Assembly: GCA_963971535.1 (NCBI GenBank)
Contig: OZ020589.1
Coordinates: 86,813,796-86,877,795 of the forward strand
Length of the DNA: 64,000 bases
From: Notolepis coatsorum
Lineage: Eukaryota > Chordata > Actinopteri > Aulopiformes > Paralepididae
Direction of reading: 5' to 3'
A model generated the notes under the pieces. It was not told the origin of the DNA, ran no database searches, and was given only the letters and a program-made list of their open reading frames with translations. This document shows, one piece after another, positions 20,241 to 33,358 of the stretch (position 1 is its first letter; each line of letters opens with the position of its first letter). The translations under genes were made by a program, and so were the position numbers.

Positions 20241-23234
20241 TCGTGACTATTGGTCCTTCTGCTCTGCTCTCTAACAGTAGTGTATATTGGGCTGTTTTGT
20301 ACTTAGTCCAATGTGTTACATGAACCTTTTTCAATTGTTTTACTCACGTTGAGGTCTCTCTGGGAAAACTGCTGTTGTCCCCTCTTACATAAAGAGCAGA
20401 ATTGACGTGGTTGTTATTCCGAGGCTCGTCGTGTGAGGACCTGTGTCTGTGTCTTTTGTAGACCGGCTTCCTGCTGCTCGTCCCAGACAGCAAGGGGAAA
20501 CATTGTGGGGTTCTTTCTTGTTAGAAATTCATTGTCACTGTTCTCGGGTTCTTTACGAGCATACACGCTGTTTTATGAAATCAGCGTGTGGTCTTACGAA
20601 ACCGATCAGCGCTGGCCCAGGGTGTTTTTTTTCAATGATTGAATCCGCTTTTTGGGACCGGCGCGCCTTGGTTGCCCAACATCATAAACACTGCGTTTTT
20701 TATGCGGTCGGCTGGGAAGGAGATTTTTGTTTCTACCGAGCGCCAGTGCACTAGGTTAGACTTGAGGACTCGCGTGCATCTCCGGGGGGAGATGACGGAG
20801 TAGATAAAACATTGGCAGGGGGGTTTCACGCCTGTTAGGTGGGCCACCGGGAGCAGTGCATTCGTGTACTGACCGCCTTGGTGGCGCCCTCTGTGATGTT
20901 TTGGATCGACACGCGTACCTACAGTACCCCCCTCTTAGGACTGGGGGCGGCGGCATGACAAGGGCACAGGACTTGTCCTGGTCGCGCCGGACTAGATCAG
21001 TTTAACCTGTTGTCCGCCGGGGCGCAGACAAGTTCCTGGTACCAGGAAGGACCCTGAGCTTTTCCGGGGGGGGAAATGCCAGGGCGGACCGGACCGGACG
21101 TCATATAGGTGCCACTACGAGTTGCCCTTAACAGTGGTGTGCATTGGTCCATACTGTACTTTTTTGCACAGTGTTAGGTGGGTGGTCCTTCTCCATTCAT
21201 TTCACCCCTCCCTCCCTACTGAGCCGGGGACGGGAGGGGGCTGTCGGGGAGGCTGTTTCTGTCAACTCCTCTATGCATCCCTGTGTAGGTCCCGGTCCTC
21301 CAGGCCCAGGTCGGGCCTCCCCCTCAATGACCTGTGGCCTGGGTTAACCCTTTTTAAACCTGAAACGCTTGAACTGCATTGTATAGCCTGTGTATACGCG
21401 CAGTTGTGTTTCCGGGGTTTCTTAGTGGGTTAAAGGAGCAACCACTAAACATAGGGGGGTGGTTGTCTCTCCGGTGTGTTGGTAGCAGAGTCGACTCTCA
21501 GGTCTGGCCCCGGCTGCCCGAGAGTATGCCCCTGCATCTTTCATGATGTCTGCCAATTGTGTCAAACTATTTCTCTGAACCTCGACCCCGCGGGATTAAT
21601 AAATTGGCAGGGTCAGGGTTCGTGGTGGAATCTGTTCGCTGGCGGAGTTGGCTAACTCCGACTCCGCGAGGTTCGTGGCCCCATGAGATTGTGACATGGT
21701 GCACGGCATACTGAACACCCCTTCCCCCGGGATACTGTTCTTACAGTAGGCCCCTTAGGCGCCTGTCTAGTCCGCAGTGCTCCGGGCGCAGGTCGAGTTC
21801 TGCTCTTAAGACCTGTCGACCTGGATTGAGGGATCAACCTCCTTGGAGGGTTGTCTCCCCGGCGTGTCAGCTGGCCCCCACGACATTGTGGGGGGGAAGC
21901 CTCCTTGGGAGCGCTTCGGAGCGGCGTGCCAGGGGGAGAAGGGCCTTCACCTATTTTAGGCCCTGTCCGATACGCTGGCGATGTGGGGGGTGGTGTCACC
22001 AGTGACCGTCTGGTGGGGTCCCGATGCCGCGGCCTCGTTGACCTCACCAGGCCCCTTTTTCAGGGGGTCCTAGCCCCCGGGATGTGGCCTGGGGCTGGGA
22101 CCTCCTCCGCGCCCCGCTGCTACGGCCTTGCCACGGGGTTGGGGCTTTTTTACCCCGACCCGCGATGTTGGGGGCTGTGACGTTTTTTTTTTGCTTCACG
22201 TCCATTCCCTGGTGGCGTGCGGGATGCGCGTCCGAGTAATCACGGGCCCTTCTATACGAAGGTCCCACGGTCTGCTCACCCTGTGCGTTTGAGGTGCTAA
22301 ACCCTCTTCGCACAGTCGGGTCTGGTCTCCCTCCCGTCCCTCACTAGGGGGGGCCGGGGGGCCCGGTATTCTGAAGGTTGTAGGGGGCCTCAGCGGGTAC
22401 ATCTGTCGAGCTTTCCGCTCTGCTCCACTCTTGTGTTCCAGTAGGCAGAGCGCAAAGCCATAAATGAAATATAACGAAGGTTATCCTATAACCCGTTATA
22501 TGAATTATGGCGAGCGCTTTGCTTCGACTCACTGAGGACCCCACGGTCTTCCGTTTCGGCGGTGAAAGACTGGGGAAGGAGCTGATAGTATGGCCATGAC
22601 CCCGCTTATATATGAGCGGATGTGGGCGTGGTCAGGCAGGTTGGTGCGTACACGTGGGTGAAAGTTTTCATGATAGTATATGATTAAAGGGATAGTTCCA
22701 GTAGGCAGAGCGCTCGCCATAATTCATATAACTAGGGTTAGAGGATAACCTTCGTTTCTGAATAATCCAACAACTAAATCCATTTTCTTTTTTCATTTCA
22801 AGTTCACGTCATTGGAACTGATTACAATTGTATAATCTGATTACTGTAACGCCGAGGCCAGACGGCACCTTGCTGATGACAGGAAGTGAAATATTGGTTG
22901 AAGTAATTGCTGAAGGGAAACAGGAACAAATTGACCTGGAATGATGAGTTGGTTTTGAACGCTACCCATTTCCTGGTTTGGTGTAGAATAATAATAAGAC
23001 CCATTTATGGTAGGAAAAAAATGAAATTACCAATACCCCCTCTTCCATGAATACCCTATAATTTCCGCTATATCATTTTGATTGAGTTTTGATTAAATTG
23101 AGTTCTCATCTGGGTAATAACATTTTTGATGGGAAATCAGATTGACTTGTGAAATTGTATCCTGTATTGAATCCTGTATCCCAGTGCGGCTTGATTGAAG
23201 AACAGATTCAAATTTTCCAAACTAATCTTCCCTG
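20241..23234. repeat. Tandem segmental duplication, right copy (pre-insertion state)
   Basis: 2,994 bp directly abutting the left copy at ...ATCTTCCCTG|TCGTGACTATTGG. It lacks all three insertions present in the left copy. Small differences include a deletion of about 30 bp near 21095 and one near 22360. Confidence 0.92.
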
Positions 23235-23940
23235 TTTTCCCCTGCGTTGGTTCCACCCCTTTTCTTAATGGTTTCATTTTAGAGTGACAATATCATTCTT
23301 TTGTTAACATGGAAATTACATTTTCTAAACTGACTGATTGTAATGAACGTGTTCAGGCAGCTTGCGTTGTTCCCGATTTGTTACATTTCAGCTTTTTGAA
23401 AATGTAATTTCTCCTCATTAAAAGGTATAATCTGCAATGTCGCCAAACGACTATCGCTAAGGGAAAACAGCCAGCTTGGTATTGCGCTTTGTTTTGGTCT
23501 GATGTGTGGGTGTTGGGAGTCTAGTAACTTATTATACTGTGAATTCTCTCCAGACCTCTCTTGGCAGAGCCAGCAGTAGCAACCTATACCACTGAAATCC
23601 AGCCCTTTAGTTGTCCAGGGTGGCCATAACGGTACCATGTTTACCTAGAGGTCACTGTTGGACGACATTACAGATTGTATCTTTAATGATGATTGAATGG
23701 TGGGATCACTGGGATGTGGTGGAACATGGCGGCTTGCTCGCTCATATCTGGGCCACAGGAAATGTTGTACAATTTCTCTATGTACTTACAAGATTCCTCA
23801 TATTGGCTCAAACTCAAAGACATGCACTCACACCGAGCACACCTACTTGATTGTGTGTAATATTATATATAGTCTCGTGAGAAAAACTAATATGAAAACG
23901 ACAATTTTGTAAAGATCCACTTTTATATCTCCATTTACAT
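23235..23940. other. Unassigned, non-coding
   Basis: No gene, paired repeat or tandem array recognised. Confidence 0.5.
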
Positions 23941-25019
23941 TTTTATTTACATTTTGTCATTTAGCTGACGCTTTTATCCAAAGCGACTTACAAGTTTTGT
24001 ACAACAAGACAGCAGGAAGGGTACAATTCTATCAGCTGAGTAACAATGTTTATCAAAGTGTTGAGTGCTATAATGTAGGTTACTATATTAGGACAAGTGC
24101 ATGACAGTAAGGTTAGTTAGAATTATAGGTTCTTTTTTATTTTATTTAAAAGAAAAAATTCAGATAATGATTGAAGAAGTGCGTCTTTAGTCAACGGCGA
24201 AAGATTGGACGGGTTTCGGCTGTCCTAACTGTGGTGGGAAGTTCGTTCCACCATTGTGGGGCAAGGACCGAGAATAGATGACTTCTCTTTGATGACCCTC
24301 CCAAAGCTCGGATAGGAGTAGGTCTGAGGCGGCCAGAGAATGCAGAGCGTAGGAGTCTTGAGGGTGTGTAGTTAGAGACCATTGACCGGAGGTAGGCGGG
24401 AGCCATTCCCTTCGCTGCACGATATGCCAGGTCGAGGGCCTTGAAGCGGATTCGTGCGGCCATGGGGAGCCAGTGCAGGTCCCTGAGAAGTGGGGTGACA
24501 TGGGCTGACTTCGGTAGGTTTGAGATCAGGTGGGCCGCTGCGTTCTGAATGAGTTGAAGAGGCTTGGTGGCAGTGGTCGGAAGGCCAGCAAGCAGTGCGT
24601 TGCAGTAGTCAAGGCGGGAGATGACTGTTGATTGGACGAGGAGTTGGGTGGCTTCTTTTGTCAGGAAGGGGTGGATCCTTCTGACATTGCTCAGGAGGAA
24701 TTAGCAGGTTCTGGTTGTCGCTGCGATGTGAGCGGAGAAGTTCAACTGGTCGTCACGGACAACACCAAGGTTCTTGGCGGTCGGGGACGCAGTCACAGTT
24801 GAATTCTCGACTGTGATGGAAAGGTCGGTCAGGGGGGAGGATTGGCTGGCAGGTGAAGCAATTCTGTTTGGCTTAGGTTTAGTTTGAGGTGGTTGGACGT
24901 CATCCAGGCGGAGATGTCAGACAGACAGTATCATCGGCATAGCAATGATACGAGAAGGCATGAGACGTGATAATGTTACCCAGAGATTTAGTGTAGAGGG
25001 AGAAGAGAAGGGGTCCAAG
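23941..25019 (-). mobile_element. L2 LINE, 3' part
   Basis: On the minus strand the 3' end has the typical fish L2 tail (GCTTTGGATAAAAGCGTCAG, then TAAATGTAAATG-type repeats). The coding remnant upstream fits L2. Confidence 0.88.
24191..25015 (-). pseudogene. L2 reverse transcriptase C-terminus
   Basis: In order on the minus strand: the RT palm remnant [11 protein letters not shown] and the catalytic YADDT (about 25015-24905); then, in changing frames, the C-terminal region NALLAGLPTTATKPLQLIQN (about 24590), LLRDLHWLPMAARIRFKALD, RAAKGMAPAYL and LFSVLAPQWWNELPTTVRTA, ending near 24191. These are hallmark L2 sequences. Frame changes between 24900 and 24600 make it non-functional. The 5' side ends where the purine array begins at about 25020, so most of the RT and the endonuclease are missing. 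Confidence 0.85.
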
Positions 25020-25505
25020 GACCGAGAAGAACATGAGGAGGAGAAGAACAGGAGGAGAAGAAGAACAGAAAAACAGGAGGAGAAGAAGAACAGGACAAGA
25101 ACAGGAGGAGAAGAAGAACAGGAGAAGAACAGCAGACGAAGAACAGGAGAAGAAGAAGAACAGGAGGAGAAGAAGAACAGGACAAGAACAGGAGGAGGAG
25201 AACAGGAGGAGAAGAAGAACAGGAGAAGAAGAACAGGAGGAGAGGAACAGGAGAAGAAGCAGAACCGGAGGAGAAGAAGAACCAGAGAAGAAAAACAGGA
25301 GAAGAAGAAGAACTGGAGGAGAAGAAGAAAAACAGGAGGAGGAGAAGAACAGGAGAAGAACAAGAGAATAAGAACAGGAGAAGAAGAACAGGTGAAGAAC
25401 AGGAGAAGAAGAAGAGGAGAAGATCAGGAGAAGAAGAAGAACAGGAGAAGAAGAAGAACATGAGGTGAAGAATAACATGAAGTGAAGAAGAACAGGAGAA
25501 TGCGA
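25020..25505. repeat. Purine-rich (GGAGAAGAAGAACA)n-type array
   Basis: About 480 bp of G/A units built on AGAAGAACAGGAG. Long open frames in several registers on both strands are artefacts of the repeat. It sits at the truncated end of the L2. Confidence 0.93.
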
Positions 25506-25521
25506 AAATAAACATTTTAAC

Positions 25522-26368
25522 TAGGGATGTCCCGATCCGATCACGTGATCGGAATCGGCGTCGATCACGTGCTTTTCAGAGTATCGGGGATCGGGAAAAA
25601 ATAATAATAAAAATCGGCAGTCAAAAAAAGAAAATTTTTATTCAACAAACATGACCATGTCCACGTCTTAAACTCATACGGAGGCCTTAGTTTTGGTTTT
25701 AAATTACATATAATATATCATCATTAATGTATTTATTGTCACACAGAGCAGAATAATTTTCCACAACAAACACATTCCCCTTTAATTTTCACCGTTGCAA
25801 CAAACACCCCTTTAATTTAGACGCTACACGCGGCTCGACCACAACAACAACAACACGTCGCTCCCGAAACACGGTTAATATCCACTGACTTGAGCAGCTA
25901 GACTTAATGTCAGAGGTTTGGAACTAAGCATTTAAAAATAGAAAGTCAAGCCAGTTGCAATGTTTGCAAGGAGGACAGCCGGCTGGAGGCGAAGTTTTCA
26001 GACTAACTTTTGGAGGATAACGTTACGTGACTGAGGATGATCGTCGGCGTTTCAGACCAGAATGGACCATTACGTAAGTCGAACACTGAATGTATACTAA
26101 TGTGCAAACATATATTGAAACTTTTAATATTTCTCATATGAAGCAGAAGCACATTTCTCAGGGTGAATGTAATAACAAACGCCTCCGCGCTCGCGCCCCG
26201 GATATAGGCAACAGATGGGCTTGTCTCGCTCCACCAGTTTCTGACAAATGCGTCAAAATTGATTACTAATGTGAAATATCGGATCGGAAACGATCGGATC
26301 GATAGATATTTAAAATCACATGCTCGGGATCGGATCGGAAGCAAAAAAAGGCGATCGGGACATCCCTA
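25522..26368. mobile_element. hAT-type non-autonomous element (TAGGGATGTCCCGATC ends)
   Basis: 8-bp target duplication ATTTTAAC at 25514-25521 and 26369-26376. Terminal inverted repeats TAGGGATGTCCCGATC and GATCGGGACATCCCTA. Subterminal CGGATCGG/GATCGG steps. No transposase. Confidence 0.92.
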
Positions 26369-26433
26369 ATTTTAACTACAGATGTGTGGATTTTTACAAT
26401 GTTGGCACTTACACATGCACACAGACGCATACA

Positions 26434-26436
26434 CGT

Positions 26437-26482
<46 letters not shown>
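26434..26482. repeat. (CA)n microsatellite
   Basis: A nearly pure CA run. Confidence 0.95.
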
Positions 26483-26488
<6 letters not shown>

Positions 26489-26529
26489 ACACACCACCCT
26501 GTAGTGCGATGACATTTTAAATAGTAATG

Positions 26530-27535
26530 TGATAAATTATTGCAAGCGGGGGCCCACATGTGGGCCCTCTTGAGGATGATTTGCGCACCGGCAATTTGGC
26601 GACCTCTAGTGGCTCGGCTGTGCATATTTTTTTATACAATATATATATCGAATTAAAGCTCCATTTGTTGCCTGTTGATAGCCCTTTCAAGTGACAAAAT
26701 CCGTTCAGCGGTTGTCGAATACACAGAAGTAAACGTGAAGTACACAGTATTGCACAAATACTACTCCCGACTCGTGGGGCTCTAGTTCCGTCAATCATTT
26801 GGCGATCTCGAAGATTATTGGACAGGGTTGTAGCCAATGAGTGTGGCTTTCCAATGATACCCCACCTGGGGATGTACGAATCAGGGATCTAGGTGAAAAG
26901 TCACACACGAAAACAGGAAGAGAAAAAACACGAATGAATTGAAGTCTATGAGAAAACTGAGCTTTTCTTTTTTTCTTATTCAGAGATCCCATGCAATTTT
27001 ATTTAAATATTGTTATTTAACGTTGTCGGCTTCCCCAATGTTTTCGGCGCCATTGACGTTCCAATTGTACCACCAAGCTAACTCTAACCCACCCAGCGCT
27101 AAGCTAACCCTAACCCACCCGGCACTAAACTAACCCTAACCCACCCGGCGCTAAACTAACCCTAACCCACCCGGCGCTAAACTAACCCTAACCCACCCGG
27201 CGCTAAACTAACCCTAACCCACCCGGCGCTAATCTAACCCTAACCCACCCGGCGCTAATCTAACCCTAACCCACCCGGCGCTAAACTAACCCTAACCCAC
27301 CCGGCGCTAATCTAACCCTAACCCACCCGGTGCTAAACTAACCCTAACCCACCCGGCGCTAATCTAACCCTAACCCACCCGGTGCTAAACTAACCCTAAC
27401 CCACCCGGCGCTAATCTAACCCTAACCCACCCGGTGCTAAACTAACCCTAACCCACCCGCCGCTAAGCTAAGCCCTAACCCACCCGGCGCCAGAGTGCAT
27501 GATTCTCATGAGGGGGCCCACAAAATCAAGCAGCA
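26530..27535. other. Possible DNA element around a telomere-like array
   Basis: GTGGGCCCTCTTGAGGATGA near 26561 partly mirrors TCATGAGGGGGCCCAC near 27507-27522, which may be terminal inverted repeats. No convincing target duplication was found. Confidence 0.3.
27076..27494. repeat. 26-bp telomere-like minisatellite
   Basis: About 16 units of CTAACCCTAACCCACCCGGC plus GCTAAA. Each unit has two vertebrate telomere-type CTAACC steps followed by a GC-rich spacer. Variation is mostly CGCTAA against TGCTAA. Confidence 0.93.
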
Positions 27536-27650
27536 TGTCAACATGAACATCAGCAACACAAGCAACATGTCAACATGAACAGCAGCAACACAAGCAACAT
27601 GTCAAAATAAACATCAGCTACACAAGCAACATGTCAACATGAACAGCAGC
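27535..27650. repeat. Roughly 31-bp tandem repeat
   Basis: About 3-4 units of the ACATGTCAACATGAACAGCA type. Confidence 0.85.
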
Positions 27651-27698
27651 ACCACTGCGTACACACATTGCTGCACCACACGTCCACAGCTCTTTGAG

Positions 27699-28077
27699 TT
27701 TATTTAAAAAAAATGTATCTACTTTTTCTCCCATTTTCTATTTTTCTCCCATCCCAATTTCGTATTGTCCAATTCTACCCTCCCCTGTCTCGAACGCTGT
27801 TAGGCCATGCCTCCCACAGGCCGGCTGCAATGTGGACGAAGCCTTGGATCACGTGTTCCCTCCGGTACACGAGGAGGCAGCCGTTGCATCTTTTCACCTG
27901 CACAGCGCGATCTCTCAGCGGCGAGGGTCTGCGTGGGAGGGACACGCCGCCCCTGTCGCTTCCTGATTCTGCTGTGCAGGCGCACCAACCGACCTGTAGG
28001 AGTCGCTGTCCCAGCTGAACCCAGCATCTCCTGCATTAGTGGCGAGCGCCTTGCCCACTGCGCCACTTAGCCGCCCC
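27699..28077 (-). mobile_element. tRNA-derived SINE, copy 1
   Basis: Target duplication CTCTTTGAG at 27690-27698 and 28078-28086. On the minus strand the head starts GGGGCGGCTAAGTGGCGCAG (A-box-like) with a GGTTCAGCTGG B-box-like element. The tail end is A-rich at about 27700-27712. Same family as 37756-38246. Confidence 0.85.
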
Positions 28078-28086
28078 CTCTTTGAG

Positions 28087-28729
28087 GTTTTCTTGAATTA
28101 AAAGTGCTTTATAAATATAATGTATTATTATTAATATTCTTAAATACACACAATTAAACACCAGGAACAAAAGCATTGTGTGCGAGTTGCCACACCACTG
28201 GCACACAAATACACATACACCCTGCTGCAGCAGACGATAAACATGAAAATAGTCTACTCACCCTCTGTGTTGCTCCTTGTTGAGATTAATAAAGCTGGAG
28301 ACGGCGTTTCCCTGCAGAGTTCAATCTCTTCAGCAAGTAGTCCTTCCACTCCCCTCTGCGTTTCTTGGTCAGATCCTTTTCAAAACATAAACTTAAATCA
28401 GGGCCCTGTTCTTCGTACCTGTCTAACTGAGTTAGCCGGATAATCGGTTCCCCGAAGCGCGATTGTCTAAATCACTATGGCAACAGATCAGAATGTTTGA
28501 ACCTGCTCCAGCGCAGGGTTTAGTTTAGTTAGCTGGATAAACTGGCCACACCCTCGCAAAGAAATGCCAGCTCTCTGTGCTTCGTTTTTCTAGAGGGGGC
28601 TTTTGAAATGTAAAATAATAGACCTAAAATGCTGATAATAAATCATATTCAGCCTATGGATTTACTTTGTCCTAAATAATGCACGTCATAGTTATACGGA
28701 TACGGCGCCCGCGAGTCGCGACACACACT
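28087..28729. other. Unassigned, possible left end of a Harbinger-type element
   Basis: GGGCCCTGTTCTTCGTACCT near 28403 loosely mirrors CCAGGTACGGGGAACCAGG near 32418, as in fish PIF/Harbinger elements. The match is weak and no TSD was established. No gene seen. Confidence 0.3.
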
Positions 28730-29180
28730 CAGGGGCGTAGCTGGGGGGGGGTAGCTTAGGATGATTCCAAGGGCCCAGCACAATTTTTTTTACTAGACAT
28801 CACTCAGGTGTATTATTGATGCTCTCATTGATACTATGTTTGTTTCTGAAGTGTGTGTGTGTGTGTGCGCGTGTGCGTGTGCGTGTGCGTGTGTGTGTGT
28901 GTGAGATATATAGAGAGAGAGGGGGGGCTTTGGTAGACTATTGCATTGGTCCATTCATTGAAGATGAACGCAATGAGACATCCTTTACTAGGCTCACCCA
29001 CCAACAGTGCAGGTGCTGAACTGCTGATCCGAATGTATAGGTAAAAACCATATTATGCGTTTTCATCAATAAAAAAATGGCCAAAAAAAATTCCGCTCGC
29101 GCGCTTATGCGCGCTCGCATTCACTGGGGGCCGACAAATACATTCTTTCATGGGGCCCAGAATCTGGAGCTACACCCCTG
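28730..29180. mobile_element. hAT-type MITE (CAGGGGCGTAGCT ends)
   Basis: 8-bp target duplication CACACACT at 28722-28729 and 29181-29188. Ends CAGGGGCGTAGCT and AGCTACACCCCTG. A (GT)n-type run lies inside at 28851-28902. Confidence 0.88.
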
Positions 29181-29188
29181 CACACACT

Positions 29189-30264
29189 ATGTGGTTATTT
29201 TAATAACGGAGCATTGCAAATGTGAATCCCGCAGGGATATTTGTAATGAATGAAACGTTTGGGCGTTTGGCTCTGATTCGTTTCATATTCTTCGCTGTGG
29301 ATGTATTTGCCGAAGCGCCCGGATTGTGTTTCATTCAAGCATAAATTGAAGCGTCTTTACGCGTGGATTGTGGATGTGAATTATGACAAATCTGAATATG
29401 TGGATTGTTGAATTGTATCACTGTCACTCACACGTTATTGTGATATTGTAACTGGAATTAAAATGTCTGAGGAGACGGATTTGCTGTTTGACGGATTTGA
29501 TGACGTGGACGTGACTTGAGAAAATGAATGAGCAATTGCAAGCCTTTGACGTTTTGATGAATGAATTTGAGAAAATGCATTTATCTGGTCAAGCACTGTT
29601 ATCTGATGATGAACAAGAGGGTGATTAACATGACTGGTGTCACTGGTATAAACCAAAGGTTAATCAATTCAATGCATGTTAACCTTAATGGTTGAATATA
29701 GAAACTGCGCCACTCTCTGTTAAGGGGAGAGACCCTCATTCATTGTTACACATTTATGTTCTACTGAGTTCCCAGACCACACAGGGTTTCTAATAAAAGA
29801 ACAGGCGTACAACAGAGGTTTTTGTATTCCCAAGAGTTGACACTTTATTAAATAAACAAACACTAAAAAGGGATCATACCCAACTGGACCAATCTAGACC
29901 ACCACTACTAGTAATTAAAAATAATATTGCACACCAACTCAGCACTGCACCTCTATAGAGCACACACACAGCACTTCTAATAAATAAGACACATCACTGC
30001 ACTGCTGGATAGAATAAACAATAAAATAAAGCGGTCAGATAGCACAGAGGTACAAAAATGGAAACGAATTAAAACTCTAAAAAGGGAAATTACTTGAGAA
30101 TGTACAGAGAAATTTAAACGAGGAAAAACAGTGGCTGCCCTACACGCCGTGTCGGTCCAGCCTAGAAATACAAACAATTGTTAACACAATGTAATACAAA
30201 GTGCCACACAAACGCATCAATTAACAATTAAAATGTCACGCCAGCAACTCTGCTCCCAGACACC
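29189..30264. other. Unassigned, non-coding
   Basis: Short open frames only. AT-rich, with no paired repeats recognised. Confidence 0.5.
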
Positions 30265-31622
30265 GGGCCCTCATTTATCAACGTTGCGTATGCACAGATA
30301 TGTGCTTAACCCGTGCGTACGATCATTTCTAAGCAAAGTGTGGGACTCATCAATTTGAACTTGTGCTTGACTTTGTGCTTATATCTACGCATGCGTAGTA
30401 GAATATGTAGTAGTAGTAGTAGAATATGTTTACAATGCGGAAATAAGCACTGACTGCGCTCCGCATATAACTCAACTCGTTATTACTTTGCGCATAGATT
30501 GCGGAAATACGGGAACGTTTTGATTATATTTAAAAGGCTTTGCCATTGTTAAACGTAATAAGTGGAACCCCGAAGCTGTAAGTAGAATACAAGTCATATG
30601 AACACCCACGATATAGTGTTCTTCCCCCTTCCTACTGTATAAGAAAGAATAAAAAACGCATTGCAACGAGAACAGAGGTTATTTGTTGAGTATATGTGTA
30701 TTACAAAACCCTTGCAATAAATGTGTCTCAAATTAATGAAAAGCATACATGCTCTGGATACAGAGCATATATCGTGTGGGTGATATCATGACTTGTATTC
30801 TGCTTACAGAATTTCACTTATTTAGTTTTACAATGTCAAAGCCTAAATCAAAACGTTCCCCTATTTCTGCAATCTATGCGCAAAATAATAACGAGTTGAG
30901 TTCTAACAAAGAACATATTACATGCTGGTAGGCTGATAGAGTAAACTATGATATGAATATGAATATGATATGATATAAAGGTATACTGGTCCGTCCGCGA
31001 GGATAGCGAGGACTCGAGTCGGATAGCCATTAAATGCAATTTGAGAATATAGGCTATTAAAGCGACGGCCTATAGCCTATACATATTATTTAATGTTTTC
31101 ATAAGCGTAAAGATACAACAGCTAGATTAATGATCAAGTTAGTTTACTGTATGCAGGCATTGCAGGGCTGTGTGTTATTATATATGCGCAAGTTACTGTT
31201 GCATAATGTAGGCTATGGGCTGGCTGCTATTATATGTAATTCATATAGGCTACCTAATACCGACAACAAAATAGATTGTATCATATGCCTCTACACACAT
31301 TATATTATACACATCATATTATATCTTGGTTCGGCAGCGCCTCTGTGAACAATTTCTCAGAGTTCGCTCGGGTCAGTCCATTATTTCACATCCCATGGGG
31401 GTCTCCATTACCATATATGGATAATCGGGCGGTTTTGGTATGCAAATGCATAAAACTGTGCACGAGCGCCAGCGTAGGATCAAAGTGATATTTATCAAGA
31501 CCTGGACCTGTGTACGCACGTGTGATAAATCCAGTTTTTTTTTGTGCGTGCACACATTCTAAATTCTGTGCTTACGAACGAAAGTAGAAGACTTTCTAAG
31601 AACTGTTGATAAATGAGGGCCC
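30265..31622. mobile_element. GGGCCCTCATT-type terminal-inverted-repeat element, copy 1
   Basis: Ends GGGCCCTCATTTATCAACG and GTTGATAAATGAGGGCCC. It is related, in inverted orientation, to 45646-48561. An internal inverted repeat (about 30475-30610 against 30760-30900) adds a second stem. No transposase. The target duplication was not resolved, so the superfamily is open (PIF/Harbinger is possible). Confidence 0.75.
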
Positions 31623-33146
31623 AGGGTGTAAATGCCAGCTGACGAGAACAAACGTGAGTTTGGTCCAAGTCTCACAGGACTTTCCCTTTTAAGGCTAGCA
31701 GTACAGTACATGGCCAGAGAACTCCTGGGTCCTAGTGTACCTCAGGTTACACATGTATGGATGATGTCCGAAACAGATTAAAACCTGATTAATAGTGAAA
31801 CTGTATAGCCTTCAAGCCTCTCTGACACGTTATTTCGGGGGTCGCGCCTTTAAAACTTTCGGAACCATGTATTTATATAGTACATGATACCTAAGTACAT
31901 ACAGTACAGATATCCTCATAAGTATCTATTAATTCATATCAATTAGATACTCTTTCAGCTTGTTTTTATCTACTTATTCTGAAAGAGTTGAACTAATTAT
32001 TTTCGCTAGCAAGATCTCATTCGATTATTCATTCCATTAAGCCTACTGCCAGCAGGCACATTTAAAGAAATATAATCTGATTGATTGGGGTAATGAGGGA
32101 CTTCAAATTAGCCTATAGATTATGCATTTAACTTGTCGGCGAGGCTATTGAGCCGTACTGTATTGTACCCATTCTGCAATCTGTTAATAAAGTTTTCAAT
32201 CAATCAATCAATCAATCAATGCCGTTAGAAAATCAGGATTTCTGCGATCGACACCTGCTGTCTTTTCAGGTGAGGCGGCCGCGCGCAATTATCCTGAGTA
32301 TCAAGTCTGGTTCGAATTAACAAGACTGAATCAGCGTTCGAGGAACAGGGAAAGCCTGAATTCAAACATCGGGTTAATTGAATCTGGCTAATGGGACTTT
32401 TGATCGACTTAGTTGAACCAGGTACGGGGAACCAGGTGGGCTTTGCGTGGGTGAAGCAGGGTCCTTCTGTGACCGCTCTTTTTCAATGCTGAAAAAGAGT
32501 TATCACGGGTGGCAGTGAGTGGAGGCCCCAAACGTTAAAGCGTACTTAAGCGCTATCAGGACATGTTGCCAAAGTGGTGAGAAGTGTTTTCAAAGTCCAT
32601 TTCCCATCCTCTGAGGGCAGGGAAGATCCTTCCATGTATGTGCGTGGAGAAACTGTCGTGCAACAGCATATTCAGCATCCACAAGGTTGGTGCTCGTCAA
32701 CTCCAAGAGAGGGTTCACTTTGTCACCAAATGTTCGGCAGGGAAAACAAAAGGCTGCATCAGCTTTTGCTGAATATTCCAGCCAGGGCCTGTTGTGGTAA
32801 CATGTATTTGCAAAAGTACTGCGATGTGAATGAGCTGCAGGGCAATGACGTCAGGAGCAGGGACTCCCTGATTGAATCAGCTGATGTAATTGAATGCAGG
32901 TGAGACTGATTGCGGGTGGGTATGAGACGCTGAAACATTCAAAAGACAATGGGACTCTCATGTTGGGGTCGGAGCACCTCGCTACAAGTGGTATCAGCAC
33001 TCTGTGGGATTCCGGGGGGAGGGATCGATCGCGGTCATTTAGGCGCGCGATGCAGGCGATGAAGACAGACAGCCAGCGGCCCCGCAGGTTCCTGTTATTG
33101 CTGAGGAGGGGAGGCTTAACCTCCTGGAGCCAGACAGGGATGGGGT
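31623..33146. other. Unassigned mosaic with a LINE tail at 32146-32219
   Basis: Contains a short tail of the (TCAA)n LINE family (AATCTGTTAATAAAGTTTTC at about 32180). 32480-33146 is less AT-rich and has open stretches on the plus strand, but no domain is recognised. Confidence 0.45.
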
Positions 33147-33154
33147 ATAGAGAG

Positions 33155-33287
33155 CAGGGCTTGACATTAACACCCGCCACCCACCAAATGCGGGTAGAAT
33201 TCGGCAGTGGCATGTAACTCCGTCACTCTTACCAGCCACTTTGGCGGGTCGACCGTGCAGCTCCACCGTTTTAGAGTCGTAATGAAG

Positions 33288-33358
<71 letters not shown>

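Noticed and set aside
24900-25515. Open frames rich in Ser/Cys/Phe/Leu or Arg/Glu/Lys
   Set aside because: They arise from the purine-rich array in every register on both strands.
27800-28077. A functional tRNA gene at the SINE head
   Set aside because: The cloverleaf is degenerate, and the head is continuous with a SINE body and tail flanked by a 9-bp duplication.
28400-32480. A single 4-kb Harbinger element spanning the region
   Set aside because: The end similarity is weak and no 3-bp target duplication was found; kept only as a possibility.
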